From positions 1-47,391 of the forward strand of contig CAJWLL010000013.1 in the NCBI GenBank assembly GCA_913043275.1: a stretch of 47,391 nt of DNA, given 5' to 3'. Positions 7,050 through 16,599 of the stretch are shown one piece after another. Below the pieces are notes generated by a model. The model ran no database searches and was not told the DNA's origin. It worked only from the letters and a program-made list of their open reading frames with translations. The stretch comes from an uncultured Flavobacteriaceae bacterium. Lineage in GTDB: Bacteria; Bacteroidota; Bacteroidia; Flavobacteriales; Flavobacteriaceae. A program made the position numbers and the translations under genes. Every line of letters begins with the position of its first letter. The stretch's first letter is position 1.

Positions 7050-9236
7050 ATGAATTATTTAAGAAAAAAAAGTCTAGAAAATCTTTTTGACAAACAGCCT
7101 AAATCATTTCAAAACAAACAAAAATATTCTTCTCTTTTTGCCAGTAATGTTTTTACTGATGCTGTTCTTGAACAATACGTCAACAAAGAAACATTTAGTC
7201 AGGTAGCCCATGCTGTGAATAAAGGGTCAAAAATTAACCGATCTATTGCAGATCAAATTTCAGCGTCCTTAAAAGCTTGGGCATTGTCCAAAGGAGCTAC
7301 TCATTACACCCATTGGTTTCAGCCTTTGACCGGTGGTACGGCTGAAAAACATGATGCTTTTTTTGATCTACAAGCCTCCGGTAAGCCAATTGAAAATTTT
7401 GACGGCAGTCAATTAGTACAGCAAGAACCAGATGCTTCCAGTTTCCCCAGTGGGGGTATCAGAAACACTTTTGAAGCTAGGGGTTATACTGCCTGGGATC
7501 CCACTTCTCCTGCGTTTATACTCGGTAAGACGCTGTGCATTCCTACTATTTTTGTTTCTTATACAGGAGAGGCATTGGATTATAAAACCCCTTTACTGAA
7601 ATCCATCCAATCTCTTGACAATACTGCCACGGAAATTTGCAAATATTTTGATAAAAATGTAACTAAAGTTAACACTACCCTTGGATGGGAACAGGAGTAT
7701 TTTTTAGTGGATAAGGGGTTGGCTGCCTCTCGACCCGATTTGATCATCACAGGTAGAACACTTTTTGGGCATCAACCCTCCAAAGGGCAACAATTGGATG
7801 ATCACTATTTTGGTTCTATTCCCCCTAGAGTAATTGCTTATATGCAAGAATTGGAGCACTCAGCCATTCAATTGGGCATTCCTCTTAAAACCCGCCACAA
7901 CGAAGTTGCACCCGGTCAATTTGAATTGGCGCCCATTTTCGAAGAGGCCAATTTGTCGGTCGATCATAATTCTTTAGTGATGGATTTGATGTCTAAAATT
8001 GCATTAAAACATGATTTTATAGTATTGTTTCACGAAAAGCCTTTTGAAGGGATTAACGGATCAGGTAAACACAACAACTGGTCCCTCACTACCAATACCG
8101 GGGTTAACCTTTTGAGTCCTGGTAAAACCCCAATGAGTAATCTTCAGTTCCTGACCTTTTTTATCAATACCATTGCCGCAGTTTTATCACATGAAGCCTT
8201 AATGAGGGCTTCGATTGCTAGTGCAAGTAATGATCTTAGATTGGGTTCTAATGAAGCTCCTCCTGCCATACTCTCAGTCTTTATAGGTAAACAACTGACT
8301 GCAGTTTTAGATGACTTAGAAAATGTTTCTAAAGGAAAACTCTCTCCTGAGGAAAAAACAGACCTAAAACTTAATGTCATTGGTAAAATCCCAGAAATTT
8401 TATTGGACAACACGGATCAAAACCGAACTTCTCCTTTTGCGTTTACAGGAAATAAATTTGAATTTAGAGCAGTGGGTTCCAAGTCAAATTGTGCTAAATC
8501 CATCACCGTTCTTAATGCGGCATTAGCTCAGCAGTTAGAAAAGTTTGGCAAAGAGGTCGAAACTTTGATAGAAGAAAAGGACATGAAAAAAGACGATGCT
8601 ATTTTCAATGCCCTAAGGGATAATCTTAAAGGTATAAAAAATATCCTTTTTGAAGGAGACGGATACAGCGATTCATGGAAAAAAGAGGCGAAAAAGAGGG
8701 GACTGAGTCAAAACCAAAACACGCCCCAGGCCTTGACGGCCTATATCGCCAAAAAAAGTATTACACTTTTTGAACAAACAAACGTGCTTTCTGAGCGAGA
8801 GCTAAAAGCAAGATATATTGTCGACCTTAAGGAATATATTATGCGGATTCAAATAGAGTCCAGAACATTTGGAGATATTGCCCGTAATCATATAATACCT
8901 ACTGGCATTAAGTACCAAAATATGCTGATTGAAAATGTAAAAGGTTTAAAAGAAATTTATGGTAAGGATTATAAAAAGTTTGCTGAAGTGCAATTAAAAA
9001 TCATTGAACGTATTTCAGGACATATTGATAAAATCAATAATGGCATTAAACAAATGGTCGAAACCCGAAAGTCATTGAATAAAAATGAAGATGAATATAA
9101 AAAAGCTTATGCCTACTGTGTAAAAGTTTTGCCTTTTTTGAATGAAATAAGATATCACTGTGACAAATTAGAGTTGATAGTAGATGATGAATTATGGCCT
9201 TTGGCTAAATACCGTGAACTCTTGTTTTGTCATTAA
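7050..9236 (+). CDS. glnN: Glutamine synthetase type III (GSIII, GlnN)
   Basis: A 728-residue glutamine synthetase of the long type III family, normal length for Bacteroidota. Family blocks are visible in order: THWFQPLTGGTAEKHDAF near 90, SGGIRNTFEARGYTAWDP near 135-155, GWEQEYFLVD near 210 (metal-binding Glu), RHNEVAPGQFELAPIFEE near 285 and FHEKPFEGINGSGKHNNWS near 330. The long C-terminal helical part from about 500 is the GSIII-specific extension. It is divergent from GSII and followed 60 bases later by the PurM homologue. Having two different glutamine synthetases side by side suggests that they are used under different nitrogen supply; which one answers to which signal cannot be read here. 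Confidence 0.95.
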   Translation: MNYLRKKSLENLFDKQPKSFQNKQKYSSLFASNVFTDAVLEQYVNKETFSQVAHAVNKGSKINRSIADQISASLKAWALSKGATHYTHWFQPLTGGTAEKHDAFFDLQASGKPIENFDGSQLVQQEPDASSFPSGGIRNTFEARGYTAWDPTSPAFILGKTLCIPTIFVSYTGEALDYKTPLLKSIQSLDNTATEICKYFDKNVTKVNTTLGWEQEYFLVDKGLAASRPDLIITGRTLFGHQPSKGQQLDDHYFGSIPPRVIAYMQELEHSAIQLGIPLKTRHNEVAPGQFELAPIFEEANLSVDHNSLVMDLMSKIALKHDFIVLFHEKPFEGINGSGKHNNWSLTTNTGVNLLSPGKTPMSNLQFLTFFINTIAAVLSHEALMRASIASASNDLRLGSNEAPPAILSVFIGKQLTAVLDDLENVSKGKLSPEEKTDLKLNVIGKIPEILLDNTDQNRTSPFAFTGNKFEFRAVGSKSNCAKSITVLNAALAQQLEKFGKEVETLIEEKDMKKDDAIFNALRDNLKGIKNILFEGDGYSDSWKKEAKKRGLSQNQNTPQALTAYIAKKSITLFEQTNVLSERELKARYIVDLKEYIMRIQIESRTFGDIARNHIIPTGIKYQNMLIENVKGLKEIYGKDYKKFAEVQLKIIERISGHIDKINNGIKQMVETRKSLNKNEDEYKKAYAYCVKVLPFLNEIRYHCDKLELIVDDELWPLAKYRELLFCH

Positions 9237-9296
9237 AAATAAATGAAGCCTTATGGGTTGGGTGAATTGTATTAATTTTAATTTCTAATCAAATCA

Positions 9297-10463
9297 ATGA
9301 AAGATAAAAGGTATAACCTCAGGGGTGTTTCTTCACAAAAAGAAGATGTTCACAATGCCATAAAAAAAATTGACAAAGGGCTTTTTCCAAAGGCATTTTG
9401 TAAGGTTGTGCCTGACTTTTTGACGGGTAGTGAGGAGCATTGTTTGGTAATGCATGCTGATGGAGCTGGGACTAAAAGTTCTCTTGCTTTTGCCTATTGG
9501 AAAGAAACTGGAGATCTATCAGTTTGGAAAGGCATAGCCCAAGATGCCTTGATTATGAATGTCGACGATCTGCTTTGCGTTGGAGTGACCAATGATATTT
9601 TGCTTTCTTCTACCATTGGTAGAAACAAGAATAAAATCCCTGCCGAAGTACTTGCTGCCATCATTAATGGAACTGAGGAACTTTTGTCCAATTTGGCTCA
9701 ATGGGGTGTAAAAATTCACAGTACTGGGGGAGAAACCGCCGATGTAGGAGATTTGATAAAGACTGTTATTGTCGATTCTACCGTTACCGCCAGAATTAAA
9801 AGAAGTGAAGTCATTGACAATGCAAATATTCAATCAGGTGACGTGATTGTTGGCTTGGCATCTTTTGGGCAGGCCAGCTATGAAGATCAATACAATGGAG
9901 GGATGGGGAGTAATGGTTTGACCTCAGCAAAACATGATGTGTTTGGCACTGCTCTTAAAGAAAAATATCCGGAAACCTTTGACAATGAATTACCCAGTGA
10001 TTTGATTTACTGCGGTTCTAAAGAGTTAACAGATCCAACCGACACTCCCTTGGATGTTGGAAAATTGGTTTTATCACCTACCAGAACCTACGCTCCGGTG
10101 ATAAAAAAGGTATTGCATACCCTAAATAGAAAAAAAATTCATGGTATGGTCCATTGCAGTGGAGGTGGGCAAACCAAGATTTTACATTTTATCGAAAAGC
10201 TTCACGTAGTTAAAGATAATCTTTTTGATTGTCCTCCATTGTTTGAACTGATCCAAAAAGAATCGGGAACCAACTGGAAAGAAATGTACGAGGTTTTCAA
10301 TATGGGGCATCGTATGGAGATTTATTTACCCGAATCTCAAGCTCAGAAAGTAATAGATATTGCACTGTCTTTCAATATCGAAGCCCGAATTGTTGGAAGG
10401 GTTGAAGCTTACCCTGAAAAAAAATTGACGATCCAATGCCTTCAAGGGGTTTTTCAGTATTAA
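9297..10463 (+). CDS. purM: Phosphoribosylformylglycinamidine cyclo-ligase (AIR synthase, PurM family)
   Basis: A 388-residue PurM-type ATP-dependent enzyme that closes FGAM to AIR in purine synthesis. Visible blocks are MHADGAGTKSSLA near residue 52 (the nucleotide-binding Asp-Gly-x-Gly-Thr-Lys), DALIMNVDDLLCVG, STGGETADVGDLI and the C-terminal HCSGGGQTKIL. It is longer than the E. coli enzyme (about 345), as in the Bacteroidota form often listed as AIR-synthase-related. It follows GSIII by 60 bases on the same strand and may be cotranscribed; glutamine is a purine precursor, so the pairing makes sense. No other pur gene except purU is in the window. Confidence 0.87.
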   Translation: MKDKRYNLRGVSSQKEDVHNAIKKIDKGLFPKAFCKVVPDFLTGSEEHCLVMHADGAGTKSSLAFAYWKETGDLSVWKGIAQDALIMNVDDLLCVGVTNDILLSSTIGRNKNKIPAEVLAAIINGTEELLSNLAQWGVKIHSTGGETADVGDLIKTVIVDSTVTARIKRSEVIDNANIQSGDVIVGLASFGQASYEDQYNGGMGSNGLTSAKHDVFGTALKEKYPETFDNELPSDLIYCGSKELTDPTDTPLDVGKLVLSPTRTYAPVIKKVLHTLNRKKIHGMVHCSGGGQTKILHFIEKLHVVKDNLFDCPPLFELIQKESGTNWKEMYEVFNMGHRMEIYLPESQAQKVIDIALSFNIEARIVGRVEAYPEKKLTIQCLQGVFQY

Positions 10464-10498
10464 ACATTTATCTTAGTATTCCTTTTGGAGCCATTAAA

Positions 10499-11101
10499 AT
10501 GAAAAAAATCATTTTTCTTATTCTATTTATTTTCCAAGGTGTTGCTTCTCAAGAACGAGACTTATTGTTGGACGGTTTGTTTGAGGAGGAGATGATAATG
10601 GAGGAACAATTGCTACCGAAAAAAATGATTTTTACCCAATCTCTTTTATGGGGGAAAAATGGTCTTTTTCGAAGGACTGGTATTTCAAAAATTTCTATAG
10701 ATCAAAGGGAAAAGGAGCTCAAAGTCAGGAATTTAATGCTTAATTCCCATCAAATTATTGGCTATTTGACATTAGCCGGCATGGTGGCTCAAGGAATTAT
10801 GGGAGGAAGACTCTATAATGGGGATTATCAACTTTATGACGCTCATAAGACTTTGGGAAAGTGGGTTACGGCCTCCTATTTCACCGGAGCTGGACTTTCA
10901 CTTTTCGCCCCGCCACCCTTTGTCAGAAAAAAAGTAAAAGGCTTAAATTCCATTAAAGCTCACAAATTGCTTGCTTATATCCATTTCACGGGTATGATTG
11001 CAACCAATGCATGGTCAAAAGAGGATAGAGATTGGCACAAGTATGCAGCTTACACTACTTTTGCTAGCTATACCGCTGCTGTATTGGTATTTAAATTTTA
11101 A
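10499..11101 (+). CDS. Membrane protein, cytochrome b561-like candidate
   Basis: A 200-residue protein beginning MKKIIFLILFIF at 10499; an earlier in-frame start at 10436 overlaps purM and is not favoured. A signal peptide ends near residue 17, a charged region follows, and then come about four hydrophobic segments. Histidines sit at or near the helix ends: His84 (NSHQIIGYL), His116 (DAHKTLGKW), His155 and His162 (KAHKLLAYIHF) and His180 (DWHKYAAY). Regularly placed histidines in four helices are what a di-haem b561-type electron carrier shows. The next gene is YceI, and E. coli has a yceI-yceJ (b561) pair, so the same partnership is inferred. I do not recognise an exact family. Confidence 0.6.
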   Translation: MKKIIFLILFIFQGVASQERDLLLDGLFEEEMIMEEQLLPKKMIFTQSLLWGKNGLFRRTGISKISIDQREKELKVRNLMLNSHQIIGYLTLAGMVAQGIMGGRLYNGDYQLYDAHKTLGKWVTASYFTGAGLSLFAPPPFVRKKVKGLNSIKAHKLLAYIHFTGMIATNAWSKEDRDWHKYAAYTTFASYTAAVLVFKF

Positions 11102-11106
11102 CACAT

Positions 11107-11646
11107 ATGAAAAATTTATTTTGGAGTGCTGTTTTTTTGTTTTTTTTGACCTCTCAAGCACAGGAAAAGTGGGTGTTGGATGCTAAAAATTCATTCATTA
11201 CCTACGATGCCACCCACTTTTTGCATGAATGGACTGGCACTAATAAAAATTTAAAGGGCTTAATCATTGAAGATGAAGATTCTTTTCAAAAAATTGCTAT
11301 TGCCATGTATGTCCGTGACTTTGATAGTAAAAATACTAATAGAGATAGCAATGCATTTGAAATATTGGAAGTTTTTCGGTTTCCCAAAATTGAATTTTTC
11401 TCAGATCAAATTGAAACGAAAGACAATGAGTTAAAATTTATTGGTGGATTAAATTTCCACGGGATTGAATTGAGTAAGAATATCCTTGCAAAGTCCACTT
11501 TTAATAAAAAACAAATTGAGTTGGAGGGAGACTTTAATCTCAGCCTTTCTGACTTCGAAGTTCCTTTGCCCTCTTTTATGATGCGAAAAATGGAGGATGA
11601 AATAGTTATCAATTTCCAGTTGCATTTTAATAAAATTGAAAGATAG
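11107..11646 (+). CDS. YceI-family periplasmic lipid-binding protein
   Basis: A 179-residue exported protein with a signal peptide ending near TSQAQ (residue 19). The mature part has the YceI lipocalin-like pattern: WVLDAKNSFITYDATHF at the start, beta strands with DFDSKNTNRD and NAFEILEVFRFPKIEF in the middle, and GGLNFHGIELSKN towards the end. YceI proteins bind long isoprenoid or quinone-like lipids in a beta-barrel. It follows the b561-like gene after 5 bases, so the two are almost surely one operon. An electron-carrier/quinone-binding pair is inferred. Confidence 0.85.
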   Translation: MKNLFWSAVFLFFLTSQAQEKWVLDAKNSFITYDATHFLHEWTGTNKNLKGLIIEDEDSFQKIAIAMYVRDFDSKNTNRDSNAFEILEVFRFPKIEFFSDQIETKDNELKFIGGLNFHGIELSKNILAKSTFNKKQIELEGDFNLSLSDFEVPLPSFMMRKMEDEIVINFQLHFNKIER

Positions 11647-11665
11647 TTTTAAAACTTTAAATTTG
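11636..11665 (+). promoter_or_regulatory. Promoter of prfA, TTG-N19-TAAATTTG
   Basis: TTG at 11636-11638 and TAAATTTG at 11658-11665 are separated by 19 bases, an exact Bacteroidota housekeeping promoter. The -33 box overlaps the last codons of the YceI gene. The start codon of prfA follows 22 bases after the -7 box. Confidence 0.7.
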
Positions 11666-11687
11666 TATTCTACTCAGTCCTCTCAAA

Positions 11688-12764
11688 ATGATAGAAAAAC
11701 TAGATATTGTGCATCAAAGATTTATCGAGGTATCTGATTTGATTATTCAGCCTTACGTCATTGCAGACCAAAAGCGATACGTTCAACTAAATAAAGAATA
11801 CAAGGATTTGAACAAGATTGTTTCGAAAGCGAAAGTCTACAAATCAATTATATCAAATATTCTGGAGGCAGAGACAATGATCAAAAATGATAAGGATCCA
11901 GAAATGATCGATATGGCGAAAATGCAATTGGAGGAAGCCAAAGAACAGCTCCCCCAAGTTGAGGAGGAAATCAAATTTTTACTGATTCCCAAAGACCCTG
12001 AGGATGGAAAAAATGTTGTAGTTGAAATTAGAGCAGGTACTGGAGGGGATGAGGCAAGTATTTTTGCTGGTGATCTCTATCGCATGTATACCAAATACTG
12101 TCAAGATCAAGGGTGGAAGGTAAGTTTTGTTGATTCCAATGAAGGAACAGCTGGAGGATTTAAGGAAGTCATCTTTGAAGTTTTCGGAGAGGAGGTTTAC
12201 GGAACAATGAAATACGAATCTGGGGTGCACCGCGTGCAGCGCGTACCCCAAACCGAAACCCAGGGTAGAGTTCACACCTCAGCAGCGACGGTTATGGTTT
12301 TACCTGAGGCAGAAGAGTTTGATGTTGAGGTGAATATGAACGATGTAAGGGTTGATTATTTTTGTTCTTCCGGTCCCGGAGGACAATCGGTCAATACCAC
12401 TTATTCTGCAGTAAGGTTAACACACGAGCCCACTGGAATTGTTGCTCAATGTCAGGATCAAAAGTCCCAACACAAAAACAAAGAAAAGGCGCTAAAGGTT
12501 TTGCGGTCCCGACTCTACGAATTAGAACTTAATAAGAAACTAGAGCAGGACGCTGAAAAAAGAAACTCACTGGTATCTTCTGGGGATCGCTCAGCAAAGA
12601 TCAGGACGTATAATTACCCCCAAGGTAGGGTAACGGATCATCGTATTGGTTTGACACTTTACGACCTCCAAAACATCATCAACGGTGATATTGATAAATT
12701 AGTGGATGAACTAAAACTTTATCAGAATGCTCAAAAACTGAAGGAGGCAGGAGAGACCTTATGA
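11688..12764 (+). CDS. prfA: Peptide chain release factor 1
   Basis: This 358-residue factor ends translation at UAA and UAG. The peptidyl-tRNA-hydrolysing GGQ is at 231-233 in [10 protein letters not shown]. The stop-codon-reading tripeptide is PQT at 187-189 in VPQTETQGR, the PxT form that marks RF1 and not RF2. AGTGGDEA near 116 and [14 protein letters not shown] near the C-terminus are also typical. It is first in a three-gene operon: the pyrF start overlaps its stop by four bases. Confidence 0.97.
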   Translation: MIEKLDIVHQRFIEVSDLIIQPYVIADQKRYVQLNKEYKDLNKIVSKAKVYKSIISNILEAETMIKNDKDPEMIDMAKMQLEEAKEQLPQVEEEIKFLLIPKDPEDGKNVVVEIRAGTGGDEASIFAGDLYRMYTKYCQDQGWKVSFVDSNEGTAGGFKEVIFEVFGEEVYGTMKYESGVHRVQRVPQTETQGRVHTSAATVMVLPEAEEFDVEVNMNDVRVDYFCSSGPGGQSVNTTYSAVRLTHEPTGIVAQCQDQKSQHKNKEKALKVLRSRLYELELNKKLEQDAEKRNSLVSSGDRSAKIRTYNYPQGRVTDHRIGLTLYDLQNIINGDIDKLVDELKLYQNAQKLKEAGETL

Positions 12765-13588
12765 CCCAGTCAGCACTTTTAGAACAAATCAAGAGCAAAA
12801 AATCTTTTTTATGCATTGGGTTGGATGTGGATCAGGATCTTATTCCATTGGATTTGAAAGTTGAGCAGGATGCTCTTTTTACATTTTGTAAGAGAATTAT
12901 TGAAGCTACTGCACCTTATTGCGTTGCCTATAAACCCAATATTGCTTTTTTTGAGGCTTATGGATTGGAGGGATGGAGATCCCTTGAAAAAGTTATGAAT
13001 TTTTTAAACCAACAATATCCCGAAATATTTACCATTGCTGATGCCAAGAGGGCAGATATAGGAAATACATCAAAGCATTATGCAAAAGCCTATTTTGAGC
13101 AATTCGAATTTGATTCGGTTACCATTTCACCTTATATGGGTAAAGACTCTGTTGAGCCTTTTTTAGAGTATAAAGAAAAGCACGCCATTTTGTTAGCCTT
13201 GACATCTAATGAGGGGTCCTCAGATTTTCAATTTATCAACACCGACGGGAAATTATTATATGAACAGGTTATAGAACGTTCAAAAAGTTGGCAAAATGCT
13301 GACCGATTGATGTATGTAGTCGGAGCGACCAAAGCACATGCACTGCAAAAAATAAGAACATTGATTCCTGATTCTTTTTTATTGATTCCAGGCTTAGGTG
13401 TCCAGGGAGGAAGTTTAGAAGAGGTAGCAGTAAACGGTTTGAATCATGAATGTGGGCTTTTGGTCAACTCTTCAAGAGGAATCATTTATGCTTCTTCTGA
13501 AAGTGATTTTGATAAAGTAGCTGGCAGCGTGGCGAAAGATTTACAAAAACAAATGGCTTTTTACCTTCGTCAAAAAGGGATTATATAA
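12761..13588 (+). CDS. pyrF: Orotidine 5'-phosphate decarboxylase, type 2
   Basis: This 275-residue enzyme decarboxylates OMP to UMP in the last step of pyrimidine synthesis. It has the CIGLDVD start of the TIM barrel, the YKPN block near 57-60, and the catalytic [10 protein letters not shown] with Asp94, Lys96 and Asp99. The later block [10 protein letters not shown] binds phosphate. The length matches the longer type 2 form (about 270), not the 230-residue E. coli form. It overlaps prfA by ATGA and is followed by a hydrolase gene whose ATG overlaps its stop, so the three genes are translationally coupled. Confidence 0.95.
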   Translation: MTQSALLEQIKSKKSFLCIGLDVDQDLIPLDLKVEQDALFTFCKRIIEATAPYCVAYKPNIAFFEAYGLEGWRSLEKVMNFLNQQYPEIFTIADAKRADIGNTSKHYAKAYFEQFEFDSVTISPYMGKDSVEPFLEYKEKHAILLALTSNEGSSDFQFINTDGKLLYEQVIERSKSWQNADRLMYVVGATKAHALQKIRTLIPDSFLLIPGLGVQGGSLEEVAVNGLNHECGLLVNSSRGIIYASSESDFDKVAGSVAKDLQKQMAFYLRQKGII

Positions 13589-14367
13589 TGTTGTATCACA
13601 GTATTTATAGGGCTAAAAAACAAAGTGCAAGCTGGATTACCTTTATTCATGGGGCAGGAGGGAGTAGTGCCGTTTGGTTTAAGCAAATTCGATTTTTTTC
13701 AAAAGATTTTAATCTTTTACTAATTGACCTTCGTGGTCATGGAGCTTCCCAGGGTTTGATTCAAAATCCTTTTAAAGCCAAGTATTCCTTTGAGGCCATA
13801 ACTGAAGATATCTTCGAGGTAATGGATCATGTCAAAATAGAAAAATCTCATTTTGTAGGTATTTCTCTAGGTACTATTCTCATCCGTCAGTTAGCTGAAA
13901 TGCAACCCAGTCGCGTGGAAAAGATGATTATGGGAGGTGCAATCTTAGAGTTAAACTTAAAGTCTAGGATACTCATGTATTTTGGTAATGCTACCAAGTC
14001 TTTTTTACCCTATATGTGGCTATATCGTTTTTTTGCTTTTATTATCATGCCCAATTCAAACCATAGAGAATCAAGAATAATGTTTATTCGGGAGGCAAGA
14101 AAACTCTATCAAAAAGAGTTTGTACGTTGGTTTAAGCTTACTTCAGAGATCATTCCCAAACTAAGGATATTTAGAAAAATTTCAATTGATATTCCAACAC
14201 TTTACATCATGGGGGATCAAGATTATATGTTTCTTCCCTGCGTTCGAAAGGTATCAGAAAGCCATCCATTTTCAAACCTATTGGTTCTTGAAGAATGTGG
14301 TCATGTGGTTAATGTGGAAAAGCCCAAAAAATTTAATGCTGGAATGCTGTCGTTTCTAAACAAATAG
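13588..14367 (+). CDS. Alpha/beta-fold hydrolase of unknown substrate
   Basis: A 259-residue soluble alpha/beta hydrolase. HGAGGSSAVW near 21 is the oxyanion region, and RGHGAS near 49 is the usual turn after beta strand 4. The triad is Ser93 in GISLG, Asp212 in GDQDYMF and His239 in ECGHVVNVEKP. The last two blocks are typical of the MhpC/BioH-like group. No signal peptide or membrane helix. Its ATG overlaps the pyrF stop by one base, and it ends 2 bases before the convergent purU. Operon membership does not reveal the substrate. Confidence 0.8.
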   Translation: MLYHSIYRAKKQSASWITFIHGAGGSSAVWFKQIRFFSKDFNLLLIDLRGHGASQGLIQNPFKAKYSFEAITEDIFEVMDHVKIEKSHFVGISLGTILIRQLAEMQPSRVEKMIMGGAILELNLKSRILMYFGNATKSFLPYMWLYRFFAFIIMPNSNHRESRIMFIREARKLYQKEFVRWFKLTSEIIPKLRIFRKISIDIPTLYIMGDQDYMFLPCVRKVSESHPFSNLLVLEECGHVVNVEKPKKFNAGMLSFLNK

Positions 14368-14369
14368 GC

Positions 14370-15224
14370 TTAGGAAAACACCACGGTTTTGTTTCCGTAA
14401 ACCATTACTTTTCGATTGACGTGTAATTTGAGAGCACGAAGCAGAACAATTCGTTCTAAGTCTCTTCCTTTTTCGATAAAATCGGCAATAGAATTCAAAT
14501 GGGTAACACGTGCAATGTCTTGCTCTATGATTGGTCCCGCATCTAACTCTTCCGTGACATAATGACTGGTAGCTCCAATTATTTTCACGCCACGCTCAAA
14601 GGCTGAGTGGTAGGGTTTTGCTCCAGGAAAGGCGGGCAAAAAAGAATGGTGAATGTTAATGATTTTGTGGGTGAAGTGGTCAATGAGTTGGGAAGAAACA
14701 ATCTGCATATAACGGGCTAGAACGATAAAATCAACTTGATATTCTTTGAGTAATGCCAATTGTTTTTCCTCTGCCTTGGGTTTATTGTCTTTGTTTACAG
14801 GAATGTGGAAGAAAGGAATGTCGAATCGTTGGGCGATGATTTTAAGGTCGAGATGATTGCTCAGAATAAAAGGAATCACAGCAGCCAATTCCCCAGATTG
14901 TTGCTTGGCCAAAATATCGTAAAGACAGTGGTCGTATTTGGAAACAAAAACCGCCATTTTTGGTTTTTGGTTTTTCATATAAAAATCACAATGAAGGGAA
15001 AAGCGAGAACCCAAGTCTTGCTGAAATTTATCTTTAAAACCCTGAAAGTTAAAATCATTACCATTTAAATCACATTCTACTCGCATAAAAAATGCGGCAT
15101 TGGGCCTATCTACATATTGATCTATATAGGTTATATTACCTTGGCTTTGATGTATGAAGTTTGTCACCTCAGCAATGATTCCTTTCTTGTCAGTGCAGTA
15201 CATCAACAAAGTGATCTGGTTCAT
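14370..15224 (-). CDS. purU: Formyltetrahydrofolate deformylase
   Basis: A 284-residue enzyme that hydrolyses 10-formyl-THF to THF and formate. An N-terminal ACT domain (residues 1-80, LLMYCTDKKGIIAEVTNFI) is followed by a formyltransferase-fold domain. The catalytic triad region is visible: NIHHSFLPAFPGAKPYHSAF gives the Asn and His, and TEELDAGPIIEQD gives the Asp. PurU supplies formate for purine synthesis and balances one-carbon pools; in E. coli the ACT domain senses glycine and methionine. It is a single gene with its own promoter, tail to tail with the prfA operon. Confidence 0.95.
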   Translation of the reverse strand: MNQITLLMYCTDKKGIIAEVTNFIHQSQGNITYIDQYVDRPNAAFFMRVECDLNGNDFNFQGFKDKFQQDLGSRFSLHCDFYMKNQKPKMAVFVSKYDHCLYDILAKQQSGELAAVIPFILSNHLDLKIIAQRFDIPFFHIPVNKDNKPKAEEKQLALLKEYQVDFIVLARYMQIVSSQLIDHFTHKIINIHHSFLPAFPGAKPYHSAFERGVKIIGATSHYVTEELDAGPIIEQDIARVTHLNSIADFIEKGRDLERIVLLRALKLHVNRKVMVYGNKTVVFS

Positions 15225-15237
15225 AAATATATTTTTT

Positions 15238-15267
15238 CAAAAATAGGGATTCGTCTGATCAGAGCAA
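15238..15267 (-). promoter_or_regulatory. Promoter of purU, TTG-N19-TATTTTTG
   Basis: On the minus strand TTG (15265-15267) and TATTTTTG (15238-15245) are exactly 19 bases apart. The -7 box lies 13 bases before the start codon at 15224, so the leader is very short. Confidence 0.7.
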
Positions 15268-15296
15268 TAGATTCTCAGGTTTAATTGGATTCAACT

Positions 15297-15330
15297 AAAA
15301 AAGCCTCCATTTGATGGAGGCTTTTTTATT
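15297..15330 (-). terminator. Intrinsic terminator of the amtB operon
   Basis: AAGCCTCCAT (15301-15310) pairs perfectly with ATGGAGGCTT (15314-15323) around a three-base loop, with A-runs and T-runs outside. It lies 17 bases past the amtB stop. The hairpin is symmetric and could also block read-through on the plus strand. Confidence 0.9.
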
Positions 15331-15346
15331 AAATAATAGAGGTAAA

Positions 15347-16585
15347 TTAACCTTCGTTGATTCTAAAGTCAGCATAAGCTTCCATTCCATGTTCTGAAAG
15401 GTCGAGACCATTTATTTCTTCGTCCTTATCAACTCTTAATCCAGTGGTTGATTTGACAATTAAAAGTATAATGAATGATCCGGTGACACAAAAAGCTCCG
15501 ACAATTCCAACCCCTATCAATTGAACTAAGAATTGATCAAGTCCGGATAGTGCTCCGAATATTCCTACTGCTAGCGTTCCCCAAATACCACATATGAGGT
15601 GAACTGCAACAGCTCCTACAGGATCGTCTAATTTGAGTTTGTCAATTAATGCAATACCCAAAACAACTATGACACCGGCAATTAATCCAATAAGAATCGC
15701 ATCCGTGGGACTCATTTGATCTGCACCTGCTGTAATTCCTACCAGACCACCTAGAACTCCATTCATAAACATGGTTAGATCGAAGTTTTTGTATAGTAAA
15801 TTAGAAAAGAAAACTGCTGTAACTCCTCCTGCAGCTGCAGCTAATGAAGTGGTGACTAAAGTCAAAGAAGTCAATTCTGGATCAGCAGACAATACTGAAC
15901 CTCCATTGAATCCAAACCACCCCAACCAAAGAATGAATACTCCAGCAGAAGCAATGGGAAGATTGTGTCCGGGCAAAGCTTTAGGCTTTCCTTCTTTATC
16001 GAATTTACCAATTCTTGCACCTAAAAGGTAAATTGTGATCAAAGCACCCCAACCACCAACGGAGTGAACCAATGTTGAACCGGCGAAATCGTAAAATCCC
16101 CATGTGTCGAGAAATCCACCACCCCATTTCCAAGCCCCTACTATTGGGTAAATGAGTCCAACATAGAGTACTGCAAAAAGCATAAATCCTGACAATTTGA
16201 TACGTTCAGCGACAGCTCCAGAAACGATGGTAGCTGCAGTGGCAGCAAACATTCCTTGAAAAAGGAAATCGGTCCACCAGGTATAACCTCCGTCAGCGTA
16301 TCCAAATCCCATTCCTCCCTCAGGTGCCGAAATGCCAAATCCCGAAAATTTAAGTATACCAATGTCCCCATCTTCAAAGCCGGGATACATGAGATTGAAA
16401 CCACACAGGCAATATAATAAAAGTCCTACTGTGATAACGAAAAAGTTTTTAAATAAAATATTGATTGTGTTTTTTTGCCGGGTCAATCCAATTTCCAAAA
16501 ATGAGAATCCCAAGTGCATAAAAAAGACCAGGGCTGTACAGACCATCATCCACAAATTGTTTACTGTTAAAATTGTAGTTTCCAT
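15347..16585 (-). CDS. amtB: Ammonium transporter, Amt family
   Basis: A 412-residue ammonium channel with eleven expected helices. The pore twin histidines are His174 (STLVHSVGGWG) and His329 (VGAVAVHLICG). The Amt signature blocks DFAGSTLVH, LWLGWFGFNGGS and FLFQGMFAATAATI are present. There is no cleaved signal peptide. It follows the P-II gene by 14 bases, the usual glnK-amtB order; P-II plugs the channel by inserting its T-loop when ammonium is plentiful. The strong terminator after it marks the operon end. Confidence 0.96.
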   Translation of the reverse strand: METTILTVNNLWMMVCTALVFFMHLGFSFLEIGLTRQKNTINILFKNFFVITVGLLLYCLCGFNLMYPGFEDGDIGILKFSGFGISAPEGGMGFGYADGGYTWWTDFLFQGMFAATAATIVSGAVAERIKLSGFMLFAVLYVGLIYPIVGAWKWGGGFLDTWGFYDFAGSTLVHSVGGWGALITIYLLGARIGKFDKEGKPKALPGHNLPIASAGVFILWLGWFGFNGGSVLSADPELTSLTLVTTSLAAAAGGVTAVFFSNLLYKNFDLTMFMNGVLGGLVGITAGADQMSPTDAILIGLIAGVIVVLGIALIDKLKLDDPVGAVAVHLICGIWGTLAVGIFGALSGLDQFLVQLIGVGIVGAFCVTGSFIILLIVKSTTGLRVDKDEEINGLDLSEHGMEAYADFRINEG

Positions 16586-16599
16586 AATTATTTTTGTTG

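Noticed and set aside
10436..10498. Earlier start of the b561-like gene overlapping purM
   Set aside because: The ATG at 10499 gives a clean signal peptide; the upstream codons overlap the purM end in another frame.
14760..15068. 102-codon frame on the plus strand inside purU
   Set aside because: It lies wholly inside a well-supported gene on the other strand and shows no family features.
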